From Symsagittifera roscoffensis (Eukaryota > Xenacoelomorpha > Acoela > Convolutidae): a stretch of 64,000 nucleotides of DNA. Positions within the stretch are counted from its first letter, which is position 1, and every line of letters starts with the position of its first letter. Position numbers and translations under genes: made by a program. Below the pieces are notes generated by a model, which worked only from the letters and a program-made list of their open reading frames with translations, made no database searches and was not told where the DNA came from. Below are positions 45,455 to 56,500 of this stretch, in pieces. The stretch spans positions 7,579,624 through 7,643,623 of the forward strand of contig NC_087071.1 of the NCBI RefSeq assembly GCF_963678635.1, in the 5' to 3' direction.

Positions 45455-45739
45455 AAGTTCCAGGTCGACGGGTTTCTCGCAATGAGGTCGATTGGTCCAG
45501 GCAAATTGAAGGGATCTCCGAAATCTTATCGTTAATGGCCTGATTATTACAAAAGAATCAAAGATTCAAGAAACAGATTTCTGACATTTTTGCTGGGTAT
45601 GTTTTTTATTTTCGAATGTCTGAGTCCGGGCTTCCTTTTTAAGCCTGGAACTCTTTCAAGAGATCTTCCGTCTGATGTGAGGCTGTCGCTCTCTCCTATG
45701 TCGTTCTTCTTTATGATCCTTAGTGGGATGTCAACTTTG

Positions 45740-46340
45740 TCAAACTGAAACCTCCACAGCTAAAAGTTTTTGAAGTTCTTCCATCCAGCCGGTGGCTTTG
45801 GAAGACATTGACAGGGCTTTATAGATATCGTCAATGTAGATATTCCGTTCTGTGATCTGCACCAATCTGGGGACTTCGCCGTCGGTGTTGTTGATAATTG
45901 TCGGGTCGCGTAGCAGGCAACTCATGATGAATCATTGCACCAAAAATGTGGCGATTATACTGGTATGTGATATGCTTGCGTTGGTCGTCTTTCTACAGTA
46001 TTCGTAGGTGGTTTTGAACGAAGACTTGCATGAACATTGCCTCGATACTAGCTGAGATAGCAATCTGGCCTTCATTAAATGTTATGACAAATCCGTTGAG
46101 ATTTTAAGATTGTCAAGTCCAGTTAGAAAGGCATTTTTGAGAGAGACTTTTTGATGATGCTGAAGGCGAATAGAACTCGACGTAGTTTTCCAGGCTGGTT
46201 GACGTTCGTTTTTGTTTGGCGAGGCAAATATCTTTTTCCTGTCGCGTTGACAGAAATTTCGTCCACTTCGATGATGAATCCTTTCTGAATCCGTGTCGAT
46301 GGTTTCCTGGTAATTGGCTGCCCTGGTGGGATTTCATTAT
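45740..46340 (-). pseudogene. BEL reverse transcriptase core
   Basis: Broken minus-strand frames give YLPRQTKTNVNQPGKLRRVLF, KNAFLTGLDN, QIAISASIEAMFMQVFV (motif A, family S-A-D-I-E-A-M-F-H-Q-V; the first Asp is Ser), YQYNRHIFGA (motif B region) and NIYIDDIYKAL (motif C, Y-I-D-D at 45827-45838). The order and spacing are those of BEL/Pao RTs. Several stops and frameshifts. Confidence 0.8.
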
Positions 46341-46636
46341 TGAATGCTTCCGATTGCTGTGTTAGAATCGTTGAGCTTGGCTGTCTTGTCTCTTTGTCAC
46401 ATAAGCCACCCTAAATCAATCCGATCGGTTTTGTCTTGATGAGTTTTCTTTGATTGGTGTCTCTAGTTTGGCGATTTTGCATCCGATATTTAGTCCAGTT
46501 TTTGGAGGCAGTGTTGCAATGTGAATTTGTTGAGTTTAATGATTCATTTGAGAGATGGATTTGGCAACCTTGCGGTCAAAATCTGAGAGATTTTAATTCA
46601 TTTTGACGTCAATGTCGTTAACGTGAAAAGTCTGCA

Positions 46637-47280
46637 GTTGATATTTGTAGGTTCGAATGGCATTGGTCATCTTTCTTCAGGCTGTGTCAAGTGAAGCCAA
46701 AGCCGAATTAAACTGAAGCGAGTCGTTTAACTTGAGGTCGTGTTTCAGTTGAAGGGCGATTCAAGATTTCAGATTAGTGAGTTCAATAGCGCAATCAAGC
46801 ACAGCATAGACGTCTATTACATGATTGACCAAAGAGATCGTTATCGGCAAAGTCGGATTATGGCCAGTCAGTTTTGGTGTCTTTGAGCTGGAAGCGCAAT
46901 TCTTTGCATCATCGTGAAGTTTGGCATTCCTGATTGAAGGTTCCTCGCGTCCTTTACAAGTGCTTGCGTTGTAATTGTTCCTGTTGCCTTTGTATGGCAG
47001 AGCGTGGTGTTTCTTCTTGTATTCAACTTTCAACTGTCCAAGAGCTTTGAGGTGATTGGCAGTCGGCCAACTTCCTTGGTGTTGAAAATTTGAAGGAATA
47101 AATTGATTCCTTTGACGGATGGAGTTAAATTGAAAAGGCTGCTGTTGATGTTTGTAGTGTCCGATGGCAATGGTCATCTTAGCAGATGCTGTGTCAGGTG
47201 AAGTCATGGCTGGGTTAAACAACTGACTCTTGTCGTTTAAATTGAGATCTTGTTTTGCCAAAAGAGATCGTTATCGGCAG
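46637..47280. repeat. Internal tandem duplication of the BEL knuckle segment
   Basis: Two anchors recur: GTTGAT(A/G)TTTGTAG with TGGTCATCTT at 46637 and 47144 (offset 507), and AAAGAGATCGTTATCGGCA at 46831 and 47261 (offset 430). The 77-bp difference is sequence present only in the lower-coordinate unit; it encodes the protease-like AVLDCAIEL part. Confidence 0.75.
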
Positions 47281-47548
47281 TGGGGGAAAATGGCCTGTCA
47301 TTTTCCATGCCTTTGATCTGGAAGAGCAATTCTTTGGCATTCCTAATTGTAATTCGCTTCTGTCCTATAGGAGTGCTTGTCTTGCAACTAATCCCGTTGC
47401 ACTTGTATGGTAGAATATGGTGTTTCCTGTCGTATCTAATTGTCCCACAATTTTGAGCTGATTGGCAGTCGGCAAACTTGTTGAAGTTGAGACGGTTAAA
47501 GAGGAGTTGTAGATCTCCGACATGCTGTAGTCGGTCCTTGGGGTTCAT
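46761..47548 (-). pseudogene. BEL gag zinc knuckle and protease region, partly duplicated
   Basis: Two open stretches. The upstream one (47237-47548) has a knuckle-like NCGTIRYDRKHHILPYKC and then KRITIRNAKELL. The downstream one (46761-47261) repeats it as YKKKHHALPYKG with Cys lost, then reaches the protease-like LPITISLVNHVIDV and YAVLDCAIELTNL. In BEL proteases that site is normally D-S-G or D-T-G; here it is D-C-A. KHHxLPY corresponds to the family's RHHTLLH knuckle end. Confidence 0.65.
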
Positions 47549-47944
47549 CGCTATAAAGTCGCTGGCACTTTCCCTAGTATAGATAAATGCCTTTCTTCCG
47601 GCAAAAATTTTTTGTGGATCCTTGTGTACGTGCTGATGTTGCTGCAGTATGTGTTGAAACGACGGGCTGTTTTTGAAATTTTTCGATCGGCTGGCTGAAA
47701 ATGCTCGCTAAAAATGTTTGTTAAAAAATTGCCTGGTGAAGGTTGTCTAGGGTTTTGCTATATAATGTAGCCTTTTCAATACAGTCGGCAGGATTTGCCA
47801 GTTTTCCCAACGCTGTCTGAACATTTGTTCTAGAGTGGAGGTGGAGATACTAGTGGAGTTGTGAAAGTGTCAACCATTTTCTGCAGTAAGTTGGCGACTA
47901 CTTTGTAGCTTCTGTGTTGTCTTAGAGTTGGACTGCTGATGCTC

Positions 47945-48105
47945 TGGAGTCTTCAAAGGAAAGATGTTACTTCCTTTGCTGGGTTTCCAAATCTGTTTTC
48001 TGTTCTGAGTTGATGATAGATGTTGCATCTCCGGAGACTAGCCGCTGTAGATGGGTCATATTCTCCGTGTGGGACATTTCCAAGTTGTCGATTGTCGACA
48101 TGTTT
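47945..48105 (-). pseudogene. BEL gag remnant
   Basis: The minus strand reads MSTIDNLEMSHTENMTHLQ then RLVSGDATSIINS, matching the BEL gag helix pattern L-x-x-L-x-G-x-A-x-x-x-I. A stop follows within 45 codons. The frames at 48383-48691 and 48928-49113 may belong to gag too but carry no motif I recognise. Confidence 0.55.
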
Positions 48106-49115
48106 CTATCGCATGCAAAAAGCTTAAAAATTAGATCTGATTTCTTGAAAATATTGAAAACTACGCCTGGTTGCTGATGTCGGGCTATACGTACTACTTC
48201 CTGCTTATTTGTGACGTTTTGAGGTGCAAGGAAAGCTGGTAGTTTCTGATGTGCTGTCTTCTGATATGCATGCTAGCTGAGGAATGTTGGCTGAATATCG
48301 GCTGAGTCACTAGTTTGGGCTAGTGCTGGAAGCTGCTGATCATATCGTTCAAAAATATTGCTCTTTCTGGCTGCAAAATTGTTCATTTGGTTATCGATGC
48401 GTGTCCTGAGTTAGTCTTTTGTATTTCTTGATGTAGTCGTATGAAGGGGCTGTAATCTTTCCAAGATTGGTTCGGCTGGGTGCCGATCAATGTTGTTCTT
48501 TTTTCATACGCTCTGTTGTCGCAATTAAGATATAGGGTTGTTGAAATCAATGACAGGGTTTTTTGCGAGAGGAATATGTGCTCTGTTCTAAGAGATGTGT
48601 CTGAATGCGCTGAAATGGTTGTGAAAATTGGGCTGTTGACTTGAGACCTAAAGTCTGTCTGTGCGGGTTGCTTGCAAGGAGGTGAGATCAATGACGATGC
48701 TGCGGTGTTTTGGCATGAAAGTCGTTTTTTCCTGGCGTAGGTTGTTGTTGAGTAACGAAGTGCTATCCTGTCAATTGGATTTGAGCTCTAATTGGAGGAA
48801 ATGACAAAGGCTGAAAAAGTGTTACAAAAAGGTTGCTGACGGTGGAGGTGGGTGGCGAGGTTGCAAATTTTGTTGTTTTGTGTGAGTTTGCTATGAAGTT
48901 CAATTGCCTCGGTGTTGATCCGTTGGTTCACTGTATTTGCCTTGAAGCGGCTAGACGGGTCCGTCGTTGTTTATGGTGTAACCAAACGAAACGGATGAAG
49001 ACACGTTGCTGTTCAGTTGTATCAAAATAGAGGAAATTGGTGATGACGGAAAATCGAAGGGACTGTATTATTTCTGCAAAATTCATCAGTTGAAGTTCTG
49101 CGATTTGAGACAAGC

Positions 49116-50150
49116 TAAGAGTTGTTTCGTTTCATAGTTTCCAGCGTTTATGAGCTGATGAATTTCTTTGTTAACTGAAGTAGTTAGCGTGTCTAAGTCG
49201 TTGATAAAACTCAAAACTATGTTGATGATATTGCGGCTTGCAATATGTTCGGCTACAGTGGAACGTAATGATTCTCTCTCGTGTTCAGTTAACTATTACT
49301 TGTTGTCGTAGTTGGAAGCGCAGTCTCCCGTGTTTTGTGTATTAGTTTTAGTTTACAATTTTTTCTGACTATGCTTAACAGACATATTTGAGACGTAGGA
49401 TTGACAGCAAGCCGTAGAAACTATCAGAAAAACTTTGCACTTGCAACTAAACAACTTGTTGTATTAATAGCTTGGAGTAATCAACAACATTGATTCAAAG
49501 CATACTAAAATCGATAACAATCTTTATTCTTTTAACTAAAACTTTTTCAAAAAAAAACGAAAAAAAAACTGATTGATGGCGTAAGCTCAAAAAAACTTCT
49601 TCCGGTCTACTTCTCTAAAAAACATGAGTTAAAACGACAAAAAACTATGAGCGGGACAAATAAAGGGTTGTGGGGGTTAGTAACCATACCATACCAGTCC
49701 TTAGTTTCTCAGAGGAGATGGTAGAGAGATTGAGAGTTCTTTTGATGGTATACGTATTGTTCATGAGCAAACAAGATGTCTACTTGCGACTGTTGAATCA
49801 TTACGCAAAAAATTACAAGCTACTAGGCTAAATGACTGAATCTGCTTGCAAAGGTAAATGACAAGGTCTTAGAAAAAAATTTAAATTGATCTAGTTGGAA
49901 TTTTTTGCGAGAAAACTTCACTGCTTTTTGGAATGTTTTTCAATTATTGTCTGAGTAATAATGTTTTGTAATGTTTTTTGACACGTGCGTCAAATGTCGG
50001 AGCATAGTTCACAAAGTTCGGAACTTATATTCGCAAATGACTGATGACAAGGCAGCACAAGTCCCGACATTCCCATGTTCATACTTTTGCAACCTCATCT
50101 TCGGACTTGAACTCAAGAGTTAGCAACAAGCTTAAGGAGTGAACATTGCT
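49116..50150. other. No gene seen
   Basis: Possibly contains the 5' LTR/leader of the BEL element, but no repeat pair was found. AT-rich with no motif-bearing frame. Confidence 0.4.
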
Positions 50151-50154
50151 ATTG

Positions 50155-50830
50155 TTTCCATGATCAGACTCGCCAGACCCAAACTTTTGGCACGACTATA
50201 TAACTTAGGTCCGAAATAAGCAGATGCGGCATGACCCAGGGCGCGGCTTTCGGGTCTGAAACTCTTGATTCTAATTCTCGGCTCGTCCTTTCAATTTAGA
50301 TCTGGAACCCGATCTGGCTCGATTATTCAGACTTAGTTGTCCATGGGTCGTTTTTATGTTCAGATTTTCCGGATTCAATTTTTCGGCCTAGTATGCAATC
50401 TGCTCTGGATCCGAAGGCGGCACGATCCACGGCGCAACCCTTATACCACAAGTTACCGAGTCGAACCGGATATAGGCTCGAATGTTAAGGCTTATTTACC
50501 CACGGGGCGTTTTTATGCTTAGATTTGCCAGACATAATTTTTCGGCGCGACTTTGCATTTTGGGTCTGAATCCGGATGCGTCGCAACCTACGGCGCACTT
50601 TTCTCGTCCCACGGCGCGGTTTTCGGACCAGACTTTCCTGGCTCAAAGTTTCCGCTCGATCTTGAATTTTGTGTCTGGATACTGATCTGGAGCGATTGAT
50701 GCGACTCACTCAGCCATGGAGCGTTTCTACTTTCAAACTTTTGCACTGCGAATTCCAGCCGGTCTATTTGAGTTGGGCCATAAGCTAGATCTGTGGTAAT
50801 AATTAGGGCTACCGGCGCCACTTAATGATC
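50155..50830. repeat. Degenerate tandem repeat with units of roughly 105-160 bp
   Basis: Units share CCATGG(G/A)xCG(T/G)TTTTAT ... TTCAGATTTxCC(G/A)GA ... CGGC ... GGxTCTGxATCCG ... CGGCGC. The best pair is about 50341-50440 and 50499-50600, with poorer units before and after. The block is noticeably richer in G+C than its flanks. The overlapping Arg-rich frames on both strands are by-products. Confidence 0.6.
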
Positions 50831-50963
50831 AGATTTTTTCGACTTGACGTCTCCTTATTACTGTGCAAATTAAAATTTCAAACAGTTGCAAATTGGGGTT
50901 TCAAACAGTTGGAGATACCACCCGACAGGCTGATGCCTTTTTGGTATCTCCCAAGCCGAACTA

Positions 50964-51720
50964 CAGGGTGTTCCAAAACCTATGAGACTTTTTAAAAGGC
51001 TGTCATTTTGACTGAAAAGACGTATGAGTATGATTTTTCGCAGGATGAAAGTTGAGATATAGAATTTTGAGAACCCGTGAACAAATAACAATTTGTAGAA
51101 ACACACAAAAAAAAATTTTGCGCCAATTCTTGATTTTTAATCATTCTTCGTGCCCAAATCCGATTGTTTTGGCTGTTCGACTCTGGGTCCAAAATCCACA
51201 ATTTTGCGTCACTCCAGAGAACCTTCGAGTGAGAGTTTCGATCCTGAGATAAAAACCAGCAGCAAAATGTGAAACGCCCGTTGCAAATCGAGACACCACA
51301 AGCACGTTGAAAATTGGTCAAAGTGAACTTGCTTCTTTGCCTTCCCCAAACGACATATGTTTGCAGAAAATTTCGCTGGACAGCAATTGCTGACAAACCT
51401 TTTGAAAACTGGAGGATAATGAATTTAAGCTACTCATCACTGAACTTCATTTCTTTGATAAAATGAAGAAACTGGCAAGAACAATTCAATGAAGCATGGT
51501 TGAAACTCAAGAAAATGGCGCAAAACATTTTTTTGTGTTTCTCCAAATTGTTATTTGCTTACGGATTCTCACATCTTATCTATCAACCTGCGAAAATGAC
51601 AGCCTTTCTATCACCCTCTTATCTATCACCCTGCGAAAATGACAGCGGAAAAGACTCATATGTCATTTCAGTCGAAAATGACAGCCTTTTCAAAAATCTC
51701 ATAGGTTTTGGAACACCCTG
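50964..51720 (-). mobile_element. Mariner-like element remnant with long TIRs
   Basis: Both ends read CAGGGTGTTCCAAAACCTAT inwards, and the similarity continues for about 190 bp. TA precedes the left end. The minus strand carries a decayed transposase. The CAGGGTGTT terminus is common in metazoan mariner-type elements. The right arm also holds a short local duplication of CTGCGAAAATGACAG. Confidence 0.72.
50992..51396 (-). pseudogene. Mariner-like transposase fragment
   Basis: A 134-codon frame opens AIAVQRNFLQTYVVWG, like the N-terminal DNA-binding start of this transposase group. It jumps to KVLWSDAKLWILDPESN then SQNNRIWARR, the W-(S/T)-D-E-x-x-(F/W) catalytic block with E replaced by A. 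The segment between is missing, so most of the DDE core is deleted. The tail of the frame runs into the TIR. Confidence 0.6.
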
Positions 51721-53384
51721 TGTATGGTAAACGTACATTTTCATAGAATAAATGCGCATAAGTTTTGGCTTGAAATTTAAATAATTTCTATGAGGCAGTC
51801 TGCAGAAAACTAAATAAAATCAATTATACAATTTTCAGAGCAGTAGCCCATATAGAACAAGACCTGTTGATACACTTAAAGTTCCCGCCACATATCGATT
51901 GAGTAACTTTTATAACGCCCATATCCATTAGGAGGCCGAAATGAGCTCTGGATAGGCGCACAATTTTGTGTCTATTTGTTCCTAGATTCCAGAGACAAAT
52001 CTTTAAACATCTTCTAAAATATAAGTTGTTTGCATTTACAAAGATTTTGTGGACTCTTTAGCGAAGATAGCTAGTTGTTCTGGATTCGCTTCTCTAACTT
52101 TATTCCGCAAAATGTAACTGCAAATGTAAGTGAATTCCATGCAATTTCTAAGACGAATCTACAATTTTAAGCGAATTCTCTGCAGACTGTAAAACAATTA
52201 ATTTTTGAACTTTCATTTGAACAATTAAAAGTTGGAGTTGTAATCTTTTTTATGACCCTGCGGTATTTAAAAGTAGGGACTTAACCCTTAACAGCGGAAT
52301 CCACGAACATATCTTTAGTAGCAATCACCCGAAAATTTACTCAATTTTTACTAAATTTTTCGTGATCGCTTGAAACATAATCGCCGAATTGAATCATTGT
52401 TTGGCTCAGCAATGGTCCAGAAAATATCAGCAGTATTTCAGATGAGGTAGATCAGAGATTTGTTGGGGCAAAGCTCCCGTGAGAGGGTTTTGTTTTCTCT
52501 CCCAGTATTTGGGATTATAGTGGGTTCAGAGTGATTTCAAATCATGAATTTTTGAGATGAGATAGTTACTGTTGAGAAGGAATTTACTGTTGAGAGATGA
52601 GAGTTGTTTTGGGGATTAGGACGGTTCGTTTGTTTTTTTCTGAAAACTGTTCAACTGGGTTGATATATCTTCTTCTTCTTGAAACTAAAAAAACGGATGG
52701 AAAAAGTTAAGAAATTAGGCTCAGAAAACCAATGACTACTTTCTTTCAACCAAGTAAGCCCTATTATCGACTTAAACGGTGCGGCAGATAGCTTGGAAAC
52801 TTCAACAATTTTTTCGTAACCTAATCAAAACGCGCCTTTTTTGCCTTTTTTTCACTTTCTCGCCATATACTCATACCCCTGTTGCATCAACCGTTGAGTA
52901 CATTCCTCATGTTTCTCTAGGTGCTTAAAGTTTTTATGACTGCGCCTGTTCTCTACGCATTATAAGAACGTCAAATAGCATGCCGTTGTTGTCAAACTCG
53001 ACACGATACTTGCCTCAAGTTGCTCTACTAATTGCTCTTGTAGAAAAGCGAGACGCGTGGTCTGCATTTTCAGAGCTTTCAAACCATCCAGTTTGACAGT
53101 TCGGCTCAATTTTTTCCGAAGATAAACCAAAGGTTAAAACAGCTAGGGATGAGCGTTTGAATAACACGGAGAAGTCATCTGCTCCTCACCTGAACCGTCA
53201 AAATTGAGTTTGGTCTATGGCGACCCGCACAAAGTATTCGATGAAAACGCAAGCCATGATGCGCCCACGGAGAATAATTCATCTGTAGATACGAGTGTAC
53301 AGCAAGGAACTAATCGTGATTGACCCATTGAACCTGAAACTGCAGAACCCGAGTCGAGATTTTTCACCTAATTTGAAGCTAGAT
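51721..53384. other. No gene seen
   Basis: Contains an inverted fragment of the 195-bp dispersed repeat near 51.95-52.0 kb (GGATAGGCGCACAATTTTGT). The rest has no recognised feature. Confidence 0.5.
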
Positions 53385-53829
53385 TTGAGCGGTTTGAGCG
53401 GTTTTTTTAGACAATTACGCTCAAAATCTTGCTTCAAAATGAGCGGTTTGAGCGGTTTTTGAACGGATTATCGAAAAAAAAAACGCTCAAAAACCGCGCA
53501 AGATTTGAACGGTTTTGAGCGGTTTATCTAAAAAAAACCGCTGAAAAACCGCGCAAGATTTGAGCGGTTTTTGAGCGGTTTATCTAGAAAAACCGCTCAA
53601 AACCGTTCAAATCTTGCGCGGTTTTTGAGCGGTTTTTGTAATCCGTTCAAAAGCCGCTCAAACCGCTCATTTTGAAACAAGATTTGGAGCGTAATTGTCT
53701 AAAAAACCGCTCAAATCTTGAGCGGTTTTTTGAGCGTTTTTTTAAAACCGTTCAAAAGCCGCTCAAACCGCTCATTTTGAAGCAAGATTTTGAGCGTAAT
53801 TGTCTAAAAAAACCGCTCAAACCGCTCAA
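53385..53829. mobile_element. Fold-back element built from AGCGGTTT motifs
   Basis: Outer arms 53385-53466 and 53748-53829 are near-perfect reverse complements of 82 bp. The interior (including 53641-53717, another arm copy) repeats GAGCGGTTT and its complement AAACCGCTC more than twenty times in both orientations, so the whole 445 bp can fold into nested hairpins. The plus-strand frame at 53672-53854 is a by-product. No target duplication was identified. Confidence 0.8.
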
Positions 53830-53974
53830 TTCTTACATATTTTCCAGTGGTTAATTTGCTCAAGCATTTGAAAAAAGTCGCTCACATTGTTTTTGGTCAA
53901 TACATCGAAAAAAATCTTGCTTGATTTGAGAACGGTTAAGCACTTTTTTAAATTGTAGATAGTATTTCAACTCC

Positions 53975-54062
53975 CTCTTAGCGTGGCTTGACCAAAAATG
54001 CTTATCCTACTGTTTCCAAATATGAAAAAATGCTTGTCTCACAATTTCCGACAGTTTCCTAG
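53975..54062 (+). mobile_element. CCCGGGTTGACC-ended family, end fragment
   Basis: GGCTTGACCAAAAATGCTTA followed by AAATATGAAAAAATGCTTGT matches the left terminus of the family, in reverse sense to the right ends seen elsewhere. Confidence 0.45.
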
Positions 54063-54229
54063 ACTCTAGTGCAACTAGCTCCTCATCTAATCATGAACTT
54101 CGTCATCATATTCGTCATCATCAACTTCGTCAAGATCCATGTTAAAACCAAAGTGTATCGCGAACGGATCTGCATCCCCAGATTTCAGTCACTATCAGCC
54201 TCCTCAGAAATGCCGCACGATTTATCAGT

Positions 54230-54427
54230 GTGAGGCCGCCACCTCTAAAGCAAATGAGTAGACGTGCATGCCAGCAAGTGATCGAGTTTTGTACGCTGCC
54301 ACTTAAGTTCTCTCAAATGTGCAAGAAGGTAGACAAGCGAGAACCGAAAGTGAAACCAAACAAAACGGAAGCAGCAGGTGCTTGTTCAAAGTTCGAAGAT
54401 GATGACTGGGAGCGCTGTACAGTTTAG
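54230..54427 (+). pseudogene. gag-like fragment (gypsy copy 2)
   Basis: Frame with VIEFCTLPLKFSQMCKKVDK and a charged tail ending DDDWERCTV. Its position before the pre-RT segment and its basic/Cys composition fit gag, but no complete knuckle is present. Confidence 0.4.
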
Positions 54428-54679
54428 TCTGTCTGACTGAAATTGAAAACCGAGAGGACCTAAGACGTTTTCCATGCATGCAATTGGCCTTCCGAAATCG
54501 GGTGAGATCTGATGACACAATTGAGGCTGCAAATGATTCAGCATACACCACGGGTTCCAGTCATGTCCATCACCGACGAGTCATAAAGAGAGCCGGGTCA
54601 AAAAAGCTGCACTGGACTCGTGGAAACAGTATTTTAGCAAGCAATTTTCAAATTTATTTTGTAGGGCAGGGAAAATCAG

Positions 54680-55150
54680 AAACTATAAAGTGCAGGCAGA
54701 GTTATAGGAAAAATTGACCCCGATACAGCAAAAAGCCCGATAAGTTTTGATAACATTGCAAAATAACGTGGATAACAAAATCAACAAATTACTAGAGCAA
54801 TGCCACATCGAAAACTTAGAGAAATGTATTGGATCAATTAGGATCTGAAGGGCGGAGGCCAATCTCGTTTGCCTCAAGGTACTTGAGCGAAACTGAAAAA
54901 AAAGTAATCAAAAAATGAATTGGAAATGCTGGACACAGTGTAAGGGGCTGAATACTTTCGAAATTTTACATTAGGTCGATAACTTCAATTAAATCAGATC
55001 ATAAAGCGGTCCTTTCGCTCCCAACGGCAACAACAAGAAAAAAACTATGCTTAGTCGCCTGACGCGGCGGTTGGATCGACTAATTCTATTTGGTTTTCAA
55101 GTTGAACATTAACCAGGGGCTACAAATGGCCCGGCGGGTTATCTATCTCG
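54680..55150 (+). pseudogene. Pre-RT segment fused to the RNase H end (gypsy copy 2)
   Basis: Reads NYKVQAEL-stop-EKLTPIQQKAR, then NKINKLLEQCHIENLEKC, the gypsy segment just before the RT fingers. It then passes within a few codons to EGRRPISFASRYLSETEKK (RNase H), SDHKAVLSL and a RLTRRLD frame. The whole RT catalytic region is missing between, indicating an internal deletion at about 54.85 kb. Confidence 0.72.
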
Positions 55151-55639
55151 AAAGCCAAACAATGAAGCAACACCGATCAGCACGTATGATATTATGCTCA
55201 CAGTCTGAAAACTTAATTCAATATGCAACGCTCTCGGTTTTAACACCCATAGCGCCACCAGGGAACCAAAATTTGGTAATTAGAATCGTTCATCTAATCA
55301 AATTGCAGTATGCAAATTTTAATTGCGAAATACGCCAGTAGAGGTCGTCAGGTCATGCAACCGGAAATTGACCAAAAACAAACCAGAGATTTACATGAGC
55401 CGACGTTTACGCAATACGAACAAGAATTTAGTCGGAGTTTTTACTCAATAAGGTTGAAGTTAAACAGAATTTTTGATTGGAGTTGTTAATTACAAAAAAA
55501 AAACAAAATCTATTGCATCAAATACACATTTATTGTTACCATCGGCATTTAAAGGAGAAAAAATTCCTCCAAAGGACCATAATAACATTTGCATGTCTGA
55601 TGTTCCCCGAGGATTTAAATTGTAAGCAAAGTAACAACC

Positions 55640-56408
55640 CTTCTTGAGTTATTTATTTTACAATTTGTTGAATCTCAATTCGCTTCTGATCCACAACTTA
55701 ATGCCATTAGAGAAGCCCTTAATTTAAGAAATCCGCAAATTCTTGAAATTTTCTGCGCTATGAATCGGTACTATTTCCAATTTGTGAAGGGTTTTTACAT
55801 AAAAGAGAAGGTCAGCTGTATGGACGACAAAGATTTTTTCCAATAAACTTATCTCCGCAATTAACAACTGAATCCGCGCATTTCACCGTTATCATTTTTT
55901 TGAACGAATCTAAGAAATACGCTCCTGTAGCAGTAGATTGTTTTTCGCGCTGGCAATGGTCTATAGTAGCAACCCATATGATAAACTTTTGAATTAGCCA
56001 AAAACTGAAATAGCAACCCACGGTGTGCCCCGGAAACTTCACGTGGATCAGCTTCATGTCACACGATGTACCGGAATTCTGTAATGGGGAGGGAATAGAA
56101 ATCATAATGTCGCCTCTAAATGATTACCGAGAACACAAGAAAAAAATCAGAAATGCTTGGAGAAAATAATCGAAAGTGCCCTTGGCGCCTTCCGCTTCTC
56201 AAACAATGCTACTTCGAAAAGCTCGCCATTCGAGGCGCACCATGGTCGTAAAGCAAAACTGGTGCTGCAAAACCTAACAAAAAACCTTCCCTCCAAAAAC
56301 GTAAACAGGTCACCAGTAATTAAAACAAACAATAATTGTTTAGATGATACAGATCCGAAATTGAAAGAACTTCCGCCGAAACCAACTGGAGCGTGTGCTC
56401 AGATCTGA
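55640..56408 (+). pseudogene. Integrase remnant (gypsy copy 2)
   Basis: Plus-strand frames give ASDPQLNAIREALNLRNPQ with YYFQFVKGFYIKE (N-terminal part), HFTVIIFL and KKYAPVAVDCFSRW (core), THGVPRKLHVDQ (second catalytic Asp region), and IIESALGAFRFSNNATSKSS with FEAHHGRKAKLVLQNL (C-terminal part). The last shares FEAHHGR and the LxNLxK pattern with copy 1. Broken by stops and two or more frame changes. Confidence 0.75.
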
Positions 56409-56500
56409 CTTATGACCTAAATCATCGAAACCATTCGAGAACATTGACGGATCAGCAGATCCTCAACTTGGAGGACGAACCAGACATATGAACGCCAAGA

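Larger units (their letters stand above)
43524..49115 (-). mobile_element. BEL/Pao-type LTR retroelement remnant, minus strand
   Basis: On the minus strand from high to low coordinates: gag (about 47.9-48.1 kb), zinc-knuckle/linker and protease segment partly duplicated (46.64-47.55 kb), RT (45.7-46.35 kb), RNase H (about 44.96-45.31 kb) and integrase (43.6-44.8 kb). The gag-PR-RT-RH-INT order and family motifs (IEAMF, YIDD, RVAPLEKMSI, RFSTW, NPPAVQLFGG) identify BEL/Pao. Stops and frameshifts throughout show it is dead. LTRs were not delimited. Confidence 0.82.

Noticed and set aside
50482-50821. Arg/Ser-rich frames on both strands
   Set aside because: Generated by the degenerate tandem repeat; three frames overlap over the same DNA.
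53385-53829. CRISPR-like array of short repeats
   Set aside because: Repeats occur in both orientations, spacers are not unique or of constant length, and the host is eukaryotic.
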